From NCBI GenBank assembly GCA_964392325.1, contig CAYMPJ010000015.1, forward strand, positions 21,936-85,935: a DNA stretch of 64,000 nt. Direction: 5' to 3'. A program made the translations under genes and the position numbers. This document shows positions 1 to 7,366 of this stretch, one piece after another; the first letter of the stretch is position 1, and each line of letters opens with the position of its first letter. Under the pieces are notes generated by a model. It was not told the DNA's origin and searched no databases. It saw only the letters and a list, made by a program, of their open reading frames with translations. This DNA comes from CALLPQ01 sp964392325 (GTDB lineage Bacteria; Pseudomonadota; Alphaproteobacteria; Caulobacterales; Parvularculaceae).

Positions 1-436
1 CGGTAACCCGTACAGCTCTGCGTTGAACAGCTTCTATGACTCGCCGGAAATCACCATTGCCACTAAATAAAACGACATGATCAAGACGATCCGCGAGCGC
101 CATCATCTCTACGGCCAACTCGATATCGGTAGATCCTCGAAACCGCTTCTTGCCCTGCGCATCAGTATATTCATGAGCTATCTTGGTAATCATTGTATAG
201 CCGTTATAATCAAGCCAATCGACAAGCGGGCGCAAGGGAGAATAGTCTTGATCTCGATCTTCTTGCATTGGCGTAAAATAAAATGCCCTAACAAGCCGTG
301 ACTCTTCAGTTGCTAAAGCCAAAAGGCGCTTGTAGTCGATATCAAAATCCAGATTTCGAGCGGTTTTATATAGATTGGCACCATCAATAAAAAGTGCGGT
401 TTTTTCATCGGCTTTCAGATTTAAAAAGGCGGCCAT
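1..436 (-). CDS. NYN-domain (LabA/DUF88-like) protein, C-terminus beyond window edge
   Basis: The minus strand from an ATG at 436 stays open to base 1, giving 145 codons with the rest outside the window. The N-terminal part contains FIDGANLYKTARNL, then RPLVDWLDYNGY, GSTDIELAVEMMAL and VLFSGNGDFRRVIEAVQRR. This is the pattern of NYN domains, which are PIN-like, metal-dependent RNase folds, and of the alphaproteobacterial family usually found beside folK. The conserved acidic residues are the Asp in FIDGAN, the Asp in STDIELA and the last Asp of the SGNGDF motif. Many relatives have SGDGDF, so one acidic position is Asn here. An AGGGA Shine-Dalgarno lies about five bases before the start. The gene is divergent from folK. 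A ribonuclease role is inferred from the fold; the substrate is unknown. Confidence 0.85.
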   Translation of the reverse strand, partial: MAAFLNLKADEKTALFIDGANLYKTARNLDFDIDYKRLLALATEESRLVRAFYFTPMQEDRDQDYSPLRPLVDWLDYNGYTMITKIAHEYTDAQGKKRFRGSTDIELAVEMMALADRLDHVVLFSGNGDFRRVIEAVQRRAVRVT

Positions 437-899
437 AATATCCCTAAAAATTTGTAATTTAAAATGCTATGTCAGTATTCTATTTGATATTAAAAATTGT
501 GATGAATGTATGTTCAGTGTAAATACAAAATAATATAAATTAAATTAAAAAAATAAAAGCAGGTACTATCAAAAAACTATTAATTCAAATATCGGGTTAT
601 CATATTTCAGTATAGATTCTATCGATGAAACCTATTGTACTAAAAATGATAGACGATGTCGAGAGTATCTATTTGAAAGTGTTTCTTCTCGTAATAGCAT
701 ATGGTTCGAGAAAATTTTCAACTATTAAAGACATTCAAAGACCATGCTCTATGTTTTGGCAGGCTAAGGCCTGTTTTTGCATGTCAAATAAGCATATACA
801 TCCTAAATTAAAATTTTTGTAACACCGGCACGGGCACGGATAGTTTATGGTTTTTTGTTTAAAAAATAGCTTCTTGGTTGTCGATTGCGGGTATGTCTT
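437..899. other. AT-rich intergenic region between NYN gene and folK
   Basis: This divergent spacer is very AT-rich, especially 470-600, and should hold the promoters of both flanking genes. I see no convincing -35/-10 pair, hairpin or conserved RNA. The short open frames here have no recognisable protein features. Confidence 0.5.
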
Positions 900-1430
900 A
901 TGATGATTATCGCATTAGGCTCCAATCTTGAAAGCGGAGGCGATAAACCAGCGGAAAATGTTCGGCGCGCTATCCGTGTATTGGACCGGATGTTTACCCT
1001 CTCAAAGATATCGAGTTTATATAGCTCGCCGGCTTGGCCAGAGCGCAGTGATCCCCCTTTTATCAATGCAGTTGTATCATCAGAGAAAACGCTGCCACCC
1101 GCACTTATTTTAAAAGCGTTGCATTCGATTGAAGCTGCTTTTGGACGCGAGCGCTCTATCCGCAATGCTCCGCGCATTCTGGATTTGGACCTACTGGCAG
1201 TGAATGAAATGATCATCCGGCCAAATGATCAGAATATGGGCAAGGGGGAAGGCGCCCCTATGAACGAGACAGGATTAACGCTACCCCATCCGCGTATGGC
1301 CAATCGCGCATTTGTCTTGGTGCCACTGGCGCAGATCATGCCCGATTGGAAACATCCAGAGACTGGTTTAAGCGCGTTGGAAATGCTGGAAAATCTAGGG
1401 GAAGTAGAGATCGAGGCCTATAGCGATTAA
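900..1430 (+). CDS. folK: 2-amino-4-hydroxy-6-hydroxymethyldihydropteridine pyrophosphokinase
   Basis: FolK transfers pyrophosphate from ATP to 6-hydroxymethyl-dihydropterin in cytosolic folate synthesis. The protein starts with the family's ALGSNLES motif, followed by YSSPAWP and PFINAVV. It carries the HPPK signature RNAPRILDLDLL near residue 98, then the C-terminal LPHPRMANRAFVLVPLAQI. Length (176 residues) is normal. ATG 900 and ATG 903 are both possible; a GCGGG lies eight bases before 900. An in-frame TTG at 885 would add five residues. The neighbouring NYN gene is a common alphaproteobacterial partner. The folB and folP genes are not in the window. Confidence 0.93.
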   Translation: MMIIALGSNLESGGDKPAENVRRAIRVLDRMFTLSKISSLYSSPAWPERSDPPFINAVVSSEKTLPPALILKALHSIEAAFGRERSIRNAPRILDLDLLAVNEMIIRPNDQNMGKGEGAPMNETGLTLPHPRMANRAFVLVPLAQIMPDWKHPETGLSALEMLENLGEVEIEAYSD

Positions 1431-1533
1431 TGCCGGGTGGGTAGTTGGGTTCGTAGCACTGATAATGGCACATATTTTTTTGGTAATGTGCTTACAAGTC
1501 TTTATGGGACTGGCTTGTCTCTAAAAATTAGAC

Positions 1534-1567
1534 AAAAAAATCGCCATTTTCTTTCAAAAATGGCGAT
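1534..1567 (-). terminator. Rho-independent terminator of rpmG
   Basis: Read on the minus strand, an 11-bp stem (ATCGCCATTTT pairing with AAAATGGCGAT) with a small loop is followed directly by seven T. It lies about 30 bases past the rpmG stop codon. Confidence 0.9.
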
Positions 1568-1597
1568 CAATCCGGTTTTACAAATGAAGCTAGATGC

Positions 1598-1765
1598 CTA
1601 TTTGATTTTGCCTTCTTTAAATTCAACATGCTTACGGGCCACTGGGTCATACTTCTTTAGAACCAGTTTTTCTGTCATGGTCCGGGTGTTTTTCTTGGTT
1701 ACATAGAAAAACCCTGTTCCAGCGGTTGAGTTAAGGCGTATTTTTACGGTTGTTGGCTTCGCCAT
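1598..1765 (-). CDS. rpmG: 50S ribosomal protein L33
   Basis: A 55-residue protein starting MAKPTTVKIRLNSTAGTGFF and ending VEFKEGKIK matches L33 of the zinc-free type. The cysteine pairs of zinc-binding L33 are absent; YVTKKNTRT replaces that region. The start at 1765 is preceded by GGAGA at good spacing. An upstream in-frame ATG (1822) would add 19 unrelated residues and is rejected. The gene has its own terminator and is followed upstream by the DUF983 gene, a frequent pairing in alphaproteobacteria. Confidence 0.96.
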   Translation of the reverse strand: MAKPTTVKIRLNSTAGTGFFYVTKKNTRTMTEKLVLKKYDPVARKHVEFKEGKIK

Positions 1766-1918
1766 GGGGAAGTCTCCAAAAATTAGATTACGGCGCAAAC
1801 GCTCGCGAATAGCGGCGGACAATAGGAAATATCACGGCCCTGTCAAGGGGTGAATTGGGTTGAAATCGCGTTGAAATAAAGCAAACCCATTTCACCCCTG
1901 ATTTGGCGCTAGCCCCCG

Positions 1919-2308
1919 TTACGGTGTGTTCGCAAAGCCATGCATGTAATTGGCCCATTGTAAGCCAATTAGCGCGCCCTTGGAACGGGGTAGGAAGTAA
2001 AATGTCGATACCATTAAAACCGGAATCCAGATCAAGAATTGCATGCCAAGGCTCGGTTCGAATATCTGCCTTACGGCAAGGGCCAGCGGAATGATAACAT
2101 GGCCCACAATCATAATTGTGAAATAGGGCGGGGCGTCATCGGCACGATGTCCACTAAAATCGAGATCGCAAACACCGCATTGATCATGATTGGTCATGTA
2201 ACGCGCAAAAATCCGCCCTTCACCGCATTGCGGGCATTTTCGTAAAAAGCCTCTAGCCATCCCCTTCAGCCATGAGCGTTTAGCAACTGGATTATAGTCT
2301 ACCGGCAT
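1919..2308 (-). CDS. DUF983 family small membrane protein with zinc ribbon
   Basis: This 129-residue protein has an N-terminal CPQCGEG...CGVCDLDF double CxxC motif (about residues 25-50), typical of a zinc ribbon. Two hydrophobic helices follow, YFTIMIVGHVIIPLALAV and FLIWIPVLMVSTFYFLPRS. This is the DUF983 pattern. Members sit near ribosomal-protein, rnr or cytochrome-oxidase genes, and the molecular role is not established. The gene ends 7 bp from the alkaline phosphatase stop codon in the same direction, so the two may share a transcript. Confidence 0.85.
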   Translation of the reverse strand: MPVDYNPVAKRSWLKGMARGFLRKCPQCGEGRIFARYMTNHDQCGVCDLDFSGHRADDAPPYFTIMIVGHVIIPLALAVRQIFEPSLGMQFLIWIPVLMVSTFYFLPRSKGALIGLQWANYMHGFANTP

Positions 2309-2314
2309 TGAGCC

Positions 2315-3922
2315 CTATTTCTGCTTGGCGCGTTTTTTCAAGTTGAGCGCATTCTCCATGACATGGAAAATATAGCTTTGTTCAACGGTTCCACCAAATA
2401 GATAGGAACGAGGGCCATTCGCATAAATTGTGACATCTTGTCCGCCGTGGGTTTCAGAACCCAAAGGGATCGCAGCAGATTGCTGGTAATCGTGATCGGC
2501 AATGGTCTCATCGGTTGGCACCGGGCGCTCAGCACCGCTATTTTTGTGTCCGGGCCCATTCGCATAGGCGAGGGTCGTATAGGGCTTGTTATCTTGTGCG
2601 AGCGCTACGCCCTCTGCATTGTTAAAGCGTTCATAGGGAGAGCGCACCACACCCAATATATCATTGCCTTTTTTAGGGTATCCCTGAATGGATAGTGTAT
2701 GGCCATGGTCTGCCGTTGCAATGATCAATGTATCGCGGTCATTGGTCATTTCTCTGGCTTTGGCAATGGCTAGCGAGAACATTTGCGCATCATGAAGAGC
2801 TCTGCGGGCATTGCCGCCATGATGGGCGTGATCCACCCGGCCAGCTTCGACCATCAGGAAGTAGCCGTCTTTATCTTTAGATAGGATTTCAATCGCTTTG
2901 GTTGTCATTTCTGATAAAGAGGGTTCTGTGGGCTCGCCCGCGCTTGTGCGATCCAGTTCATATTGCATGTGGGAGCGTTCAAACAGGCCAAGAACCCGCG
3001 GAGATGATTCGGGGTCAATCGCGTTAAAACCCTCGCTATTCCATACATAAGAGTGGGCAGGGGACTTTGACTGCCATTCTTCTGTGAGGTTTCGTCCATC
3101 TTTGCGGATGCCGTTTTTCCCCTCGTCTTCCGGATCTGCAAATGTTTCGGGAAGGAAGTTTCTTCGCCCGCCCGCCATCGCCAGATCGATCCCGTCCCCA
3201 TATTCAAATTCGATGAGCTGACGCGCAATATCTTTGCAGCCATTGGTAATGGCTTCTTCCGAGAGGTTTGTATCAGCTTCCCAGTCGCGGTTGGCTGCAT
3301 GGGCATATACAGCTGCAGGCGTCGCGTGGGTAAGCCGTGCGGTAGAGATTATTCCGGTCGCCATGCCCGCCATTTCGGCAAGTTCGGCAATGGTTAAAGC
3401 GCCCGCTTTTGCAGCGGAGGCGCAGTTATTGATTTCAACATTATCATTCAAGGAAATCACGCCGGCCTTCGTTTTTACGCCAGTGATCATGGCGGTCATT
3501 GTCCCGGCAGAATCCGGGGTTTGAGCGTTGGTATTGTAGGTCTTTGACATGGCGAGGTAGGGAAAGCGCTCAAAAGAAAGTAGATTTTCCTCACCCTGTT
3601 CGCCCCGGGTTTGCCCATCATAAATCCGCGCCGCTGTAATTGTTGTCGGGTCCATGCCATCGGCGATGAAGAGTATTACATTTTTTGCCCTACGTTTATT
3701 TGGGCGAACGGCCTTGCGCGCTTTGAGGGTTGCTTGACCATCTGCAATCCATTTATTTTCCAGTGATGCTTCTTGCGCATGGCTTTTGAAAAAACCGCTC
3801 TCGCTTGCGAAGGGTGTAAAGATCAAGGCTGGCATCAGAGCGAGCAATAGGGGGCGTGCCGTCACGGACCGGTTTATGCGACGCGTAGAGTGATCGGGTT
3901 TTTTCAAAAATGATTTTTTCAT
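2315..3922 (-). CDS. phoA: Alkaline phosphatase, exported (PhoA family)
   Basis: This periplasmic phosphomonoesterase has about 535 residues. A basic N-terminus, a hydrophobic stretch LLLALMPALIFTPF and an Ala-x-Ala-like end at SHAQ form a long signal peptide. The mature enzyme shows NVILFIADGMD (metal-binding Asp89), the nucleophile motif TPDSAGTMTAMITGVK (Ser138), VEAGRVDHAHHGGN and IIATADHGHT, and ends ETHGGQDVTIYANGP. The DHAHH form has His where E. coli PhoA has Lys328, as in many marine and eukaryotic enzymes. ATG 3922 begins MKKSFLKK after an AAGGA. An earlier in-frame start at 3970 is less likely. A Pho box is not evident. Phosphate scavenging is the expected role. Confidence 0.92.
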   Translation of the reverse strand: MKKSFLKKPDHSTRRINRSVTARPLLLALMPALIFTPFASESGFFKSHAQEASLENKWIADGQATLKARKAVRPNKRRAKNVILFIADGMDPTTITAARIYDGQTRGEQGEENLLSFERFPYLAMSKTYNTNAQTPDSAGTMTAMITGVKTKAGVISLNDNVEINNCASAAKAGALTIAELAEMAGMATGIISTARLTHATPAAVYAHAANRDWEADTNLSEEAITNGCKDIARQLIEFEYGDGIDLAMAGGRRNFLPETFADPEDEGKNGIRKDGRNLTEEWQSKSPAHSYVWNSEGFNAIDPESSPRVLGLFERSHMQYELDRTSAGEPTEPSLSEMTTKAIEILSKDKDGYFLMVEAGRVDHAHHGGNARRALHDAQMFSLAIAKAREMTNDRDTLIIATADHGHTLSIQGYPKKGNDILGVVRSPYERFNNAEGVALAQDNKPYTTLAYANGPGHKNSGAERPVPTDETIADHDYQQSAAIPLGSETHGGQDVTIYANGPRSYLFGGTVEQSYIFHVMENALNLKKRAKQK

Positions 3923-4030
3923 TGAAGGGAGAATCCTTTCTTTATGCTGAACCACTATTGCATACGCCATTGCTATGACAAATAGATAACATGGTAGGTA
4001 AATGCTTCCAAACTGTTCAGATTAAATGGG

Positions 4031-4450
4031 TTAAGCGCCTAGTCCTAATAATGCACGAACCGACATGATTATCAAAACAATTGAGCTGAGGGAGAAAAGA
4101 ATGAAACGCATCATTACAATATTGACTGTAATTTGAATGAGGGAATGAAGAACCCTCAAAATGACATATCCCCATGCGAGATAAATGGCGGGCGTGTCGG
4201 CGCCATTGGCAAGATGGAGATAAAAGCACAAAGCATAAAATATGGTGGGTTGTTCGTGAAGATGATTATAGTTGTCTGCCGCCGCTCTCGCACTGGAGGG
4301 GAGGGTTTCTAGAGAACCTGGATGGGCTGCGTCCTGCGGCTTAATATTTGCCTTTTGCATAGCGGGTATGCGCCGCAGATACATTAATATCCACATTAAT
4401 AGCGACCAGATAATCAGTGCAAGTACGGGATTTGATATGGTCTGAAACAT
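4031..4450 (-). CDS. MAPEG-family integral membrane protein
   Basis: The 139-residue protein has four predicted helices: residues ~5-25, ~70-88, ~90-112 and ~115-135. It contains the MAPEG-type segment NHLHEQPTIFYALCFY, followed by WGYVILRVLHSLIQ and a C-terminal helix. MAPEG proteins include microsomal glutathione transferases and related bacterial proteins of unknown substrate; this one most resembles the bacterial group. It stands alone between phoA and a small secreted protein. Activity is inferred from the family only. Confidence 0.85.
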   Translation of the reverse strand: MFQTISNPVLALIIWSLLMWILMYLRRIPAMQKANIKPQDAAHPGSLETLPSSARAAADNYNHLHEQPTIFYALCFYLHLANGADTPAIYLAWGYVILRVLHSLIQITVNIVMMRFILFSLSSIVLIIMSVRALLGLGA

Positions 4451-4634
4451 TTTACCAACCTTCGAATGAGCCAGTTAAGAAAATACTGGTGGCGCGCTAT
4501 CCTATTTCTATTTTAGATCACCATGAAAATAGTGCTTTGGCTAGCAACAAATGCAGGTTACATACGCCTATCGGGTTTGGGGGGCTATGGTCTTGGCCAG
4601 ATGAACGGACCGTTTCATGAGAGGGATAAACAAA

Positions 4635-5081
4635 ATGCGCATACTTGTTGTTTTTTTACTGGTCATCTCGTTTGGACTAATAACCGAACTGACTTTAAAT
4701 CCGGCCCATGCTTGTTCGTGCGGGAGAGCTGAAAGTGCCAAGGCCCATATTGATGGTTCTGATGTGATTTTTGAGGGTAGCGCTATAAAGGTCAAACGCC
4801 CGGGCTTTTTATGGTGGGGGCGTAAACATCCCGATAATGTAAAAACCAAATTCAAAATTCATCGCCCGGTCAAGGGTATTGACGGAGACAATATCTGGGT
4901 TTCCCATGGGACGTCAGGGGCTAGCTGCGGCGTTAATTTCGAGAAGGACAAGACCCATTTAGTCTTCGCCGGTCGCGCTGAAGATGGCAAAGTCTCGACG
5001 CATCTTTGTTCTGCCTATGTTTTCTTTCCGGTTGAAGACTATGAAGCGGAATTTGCAAAACTAAATCAAAATACAGATTAG
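4635..5081 (+). CDS. Secreted Cys-rich protein, TIMP/NTR-like
   Basis: The start at 4635 follows AGAGGG at nine bases and gives a clean signal peptide: MRILVVFLLVISFGL... then NPAHA, cleaved before CSCGRAESAKAH. An upstream in-frame ATG (4617) would put extra residues before it. The mature N-terminal Cys-x-Cys plus two later cysteines (SCGVNF and HLCSAY) recall the netrin/TIMP-like fold, in which the N-terminal Cys is exposed. Length is 148 residues. In bacteria such proteins are unassigned. The resemblance is motif-level, and protease inhibition is not shown. Confidence 0.65.
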   Translation: MRILVVFLLVISFGLITELTLNPAHACSCGRAESAKAHIDGSDVIFEGSAIKVKRPGFLWWGRKHPDNVKTKFKIHRPVKGIDGDNIWVSHGTSGASCGVNFEKDKTHLVFAGRAEDGKVSTHLCSAYVFFPVEDYEAEFAKLNQNTD

Positions 5082-5142
5082 TTTTCTTGTTGAGACAAGT
5101 GAATTATGCTGACCAGATTTTTTTAGTCGGTGTAAAGATTTA

Positions 5143-5583
5143 TTATGGAAGTAGAAACCGTGGCCCCGCGCCCTTGCCTGATGCATGATCATTTTCATTG
5201 TAAATCTGGCATTTTTTTAAACTCAAACATCCGCAACCGATACAGCCATCCAATCGGTCACGCATGCGCGTCATTGCATCAATGCGTTGATCAAGAATGG
5301 TGCGAAAATTCCGGCTGATTTTCTCCCAATCCTTTTGTGTGGGGTTGCGGCCATCGGGTAAATTTTCGAGTTGCCTTGCAATATCTTGCAGGGAAAACCC
5401 AAGCTGTTGAGAAATCAATATAAAGCTTAATCGCCTTATATCTGCCCTTAGGAATTGACGCTGACCACCAGCGCTTCTGATTGAGTTAATCAGGCCCTTG
5501 GTTTCATAAAAGCGAATAGCAGAAACCGATGTTCCCACGCGTTTCGCCAGTTGTCCGATCGAGATGTATGTTGGTGATTTCAT
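5143..5583 (-). CDS. soxR: Redox-sensing transcriptional activator SoxR
   Basis: This is a MerR-family regulator of 146 residues. It has an N-terminal winged helix (ISIGQLAKRVGTSVSAIRFYE), a dimerisation helix, and the diagnostic [2Fe-2S] cluster motif CIGCGCLSLKKC with spacing C-x2-C-x-C-x5-C. It ends in a KGAGPRFLL tail. Oxidation or nitrosylation of the cluster by redox-cycling compounds would switch on transcription. The gene is divergent from two glyoxalase-fold genes. A 19-bp-spacer promoter with a SoxR-like dyad lies in the shared region, so those genes are the likely targets. No soxS is seen, as is usual outside enterobacteria. Confidence 0.93.
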   Translation of the reverse strand: MKSPTYISIGQLAKRVGTSVSAIRFYETKGLINSIRSAGGQRQFLRADIRRLSFILISQQLGFSLQDIARQLENLPDGRNPTQKDWEKISRNFRTILDQRIDAMTRMRDRLDGCIGCGCLSLKKCQIYNENDHASGKGAGPRFLLP

Positions 5584-5599
5584 TATTTTAAAAAATTGC

Positions 5600-5630
5600 T
5601 TGACCTCACCTTAGGTTAAGGAATTACATT
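5600..5630 (+). promoter_or_regulatory. SoxR-dependent promoter/operator of the glyoxalase pair
   Basis: TTGACC at 5600-5605 and TACATT at 5625-5630 are separated by 19 bases. That spacing is the hallmark of MerR-family promoters, in which the regulator untwists DNA. The spacer contains an imperfect dyad (CCTCACC...GGTTAAGG). It aligns closely with the E. coli soxS operator as I remember it. It faces the gene at 5690 and abuts soxR. Confidence 0.75.
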
Positions 5631-5689
5631 TTGCAATGAAAAGGAAATTTATCTTCCCCGGACAGGTTTTTACAAGGAAAGGATAATCA

Positions 5690-6073
5690 ATGGCGCAGGC
5701 AATAATCGAGCATGTGAATTTAACCGTAACCGACCCGAAACATACAGCAGAGGTTTTATGCAAAATATTTGAGTGGAAAATCCGCTGGAGCGGGCCATCG
5801 CAATTGGGCGGGGAGACTTATCATGTCGGCGGTGAGCAAAGCTATGTCGCGGTTTATTCAAAAGGCCATTGCGAGAAAGCCGATGTTACAATGGGAACTT
5901 TACGCGGGGGTTTAAATCATGTTGGCGTGGTGGTGGATGATTTGGACAGGGTTGAAGAACGCATAAAGGCTGCTGGTTTTGAGACATCCTTTCATGATGA
6001 TTATGAGCCCGGTCGCCGGTTTTATTTTCTTGATCATGATGAAATTGAATATGAAGTGGTGAGTTATCAATGA
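5690..6073 (+). CDS. Glyoxalase-fold (VOC) protein, first of pair
   Basis: This is a 127-residue single vicinal-oxygen-chelate domain. It opens IIEHVNLTVTDPKHTAEVLCKIFEWK, with a second half GLNHVGVVVDDLDRVEERIKAAGF, and ends LDHDEIEYEVVSYQ. His near residue 8, the His of LNHVG and the terminal Glu region are the expected metal ligands. A strong AAGGA precedes the start. It overlaps the next gene by four bases (ATGA), so the two are translationally coupled. The SoxR promoter upstream implies induction by redox-active compounds. The substrate could be an electrophile, antibiotic or quinone; the sequence does not say which. Confidence 0.85.
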   Translation: MAQAIIEHVNLTVTDPKHTAEVLCKIFEWKIRWSGPSQLGGETYHVGGEQSYVAVYSKGHCEKADVTMGTLRGGLNHVGVVVDDLDRVEERIKAAGFETSFHDDYEPGRRFYFLDHDEIEYEVVSYQ

Positions 6074-6441
6074 GGCTCAATCAAATCACTATCAAAGTAA
6101 CAAATCTCGAAGCATCAATCGAGTTTTATCAAAAGCTCGGTTTGAGGCTGATTGTGTGCTCGGGAAATCCGTATGCGCGATTTGAAGATGAAGAGGGTAA
6201 TACGACATTTTCCTTAAGCGTAGTTGAGCAGGCGATCCCCGGAGAGACAGGATTATATTTCGAAACTGATTATCTGGAAAATGAGGTGGCCCGGCTTAAA
6301 CGCGCAGGCATTACCTTTGAAACGCAAATCACCAAACACACCTATCTGTGGACGGAAATCTGGTTTCGCGACCCTGATGGCCACCGCCTTTGTCTCTATC
6401 ATGCAGGAAAAAATAGACGTTTTCCGCCGTGGAGACTTTAA
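6070..6441 (+). CDS. Glyoxalase-fold (VOC) protein, second of pair
   Basis: This 123-residue VOC domain starts MRLNQITIKVTNLEASIEFYQKLG and ends with the typical WFRDPDGHRLCLYHAG metal-site strand. Relatives act as glyoxalases, dioxygenases or drug-binding proteins. Start and stop codons overlap with the preceding gene (ATGA), so both proteins should be made together under SoxR control. A heterodimer or a two-step detoxification is possible, but this is inference. Confidence 0.85.
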   Translation: MRLNQITIKVTNLEASIEFYQKLGLRLIVCSGNPYARFEDEEGNTTFSLSVVEQAIPGETGLYFETDYLENEVARLKRAGITFETQITKHTYLWTEIWFRDPDGHRLCLYHAGKNRRFPPWRL

Positions 6442-6460
6442 CTAAAAGGGAGCATTCTAA

Positions 6461-6589
6461 ATGAACACAGGAAAATTAGTAGGATCGCAAGAAACCACGT
6501 CCGGCACCGGGCTTGAATTTAAAAACCCTGATGGTCTCTCTCAAGCTTTTTTGCTTCTTGCCACCATTCTTCCATCTCATCGAGGGTAG
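6461..6589 (+). CDS. Possible 42-residue ORF downstream of the VOC pair (remnant?)
   Basis: After the second VOC gene an AAGGGAGC and eight bases lead into ATG 6461. The frame runs 42 codons (begins MNTGKLVGSQETTSGTG) before TAG. Its last 71 bases overlap the 3' end of mazG on the other strand. The good ribosome-binding site and position suggest a third cistron whose body was lost when mazG came to abut it. It has no recognisable domain and may be spurious. Confidence 0.25.
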   Translation: MNTGKLVGSQETTSGTGLEFKNPDGLSQAFLLLATILPSHRG

Positions 6590-7340
6590 GGTGCACACTT
6601 TCTGATTGATTATATTTTTCTTCAACATGGGCAAAGCGCCGTTTGAATTTATCATTGGCGCGCCTCAGGGCTTTTTCCGGATCAACCTTTAAATGGCGCG
6701 ATAGATTGGCCATGACAAACAAAAGATCGCCGAACTCATCTTCGATGGAATCACTGTCCTTGGACGCCATCGCATCGACCAGTTCACCCGTTTCTTCTGA
6801 AATCTTATCGAGCACTTCATGGGCATTGGGCCAGTCAAACCCGATTTGTGCGGCACGTTTTTGAAGTTTCACAGCACGGGTTAGCCCCGGCAGCCCCACC
6901 GGCACATCATCGAGGAGGCCGGTATTGCCTTTCGCGGCACGTTCTTTTGCCTTCATCGCTTCCCAGGCCCGGGCCTGTTCGTCTGCCGAGCGTTCATCGC
7001 CGGTGGCAAAAACATGGGGGTGGCGGCGTATCATCTTCTCGGTAATTGCCACAACAATATCGCCAAAATCGAAGTGGTTTTTTTCTTTCGCAATTTGTCC
7101 CTGAAAAACTGTTTGAAATAGCAAATCGCCAAGCTCGTCGCGCAAATCGTTAATATCACCGCGCGCGATTGCATCGTCGACCTCATAGGCCTCTTCGATC
7201 GTGTAAGGGGCAATGGAGGCGTAATCTTGTTCCAAATCCCAAGGGCAACCAGATTTGGAATCGCGTAAACGGGACATTACTTCCAATAGTGTGTCGATAT
7301 TTCGGGGATCAAGCTTATGAATGGGATCAGATGGCGCCAT
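6519..7340 (-). CDS. mazG: Nucleoside triphosphate pyrophosphohydrolase MazG
   Basis: This 273-residue house-cleaning enzyme converts NTPs and dNTPs to monophosphates and pyrophosphate. Both tandem MazG domains carry the acidic metal-binding pattern: EEAYEVDDAI...DELGDLLFQ (about residues 49-75) and EETGELVDAM...DEFGDLLFV (about residues 182-208). The conserved CPWDLEQ lies near the N-terminus and RRHPHVF between the domains. Length is typical of the full-length E. coli type. It lies 26 bp downstream of proA in the same direction and may be co-transcribed with proB-proA. Confidence 0.94.
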   Translation of the reverse strand: MAPSDPIHKLDPRNIDTLLEVMSRLRDSKSGCPWDLEQDYASIAPYTIEEAYEVDDAIARGDINDLRDELGDLLFQTVFQGQIAKEKNHFDFGDIVVAITEKMIRRHPHVFATGDERSADEQARAWEAMKAKERAAKGNTGLLDDVPVGLPGLTRAVKLQKRAAQIGFDWPNAHEVLDKISEETGELVDAMASKDSDSIEDEFGDLLFVMANLSRHLKVDPEKALRRANDKFKRRFAHVEEKYNQSESVHPTLDEMEEWWQEAKKLERDHQGF

Positions 7341-7366
7341 AGGGTGAGGCCTTATTAAAATAAGAG

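Noticed and set aside
845..1216. Minus-strand open frame opposite folK
   Set aside because: It is fully antisense to a clear FolK and has no protein-like motifs.
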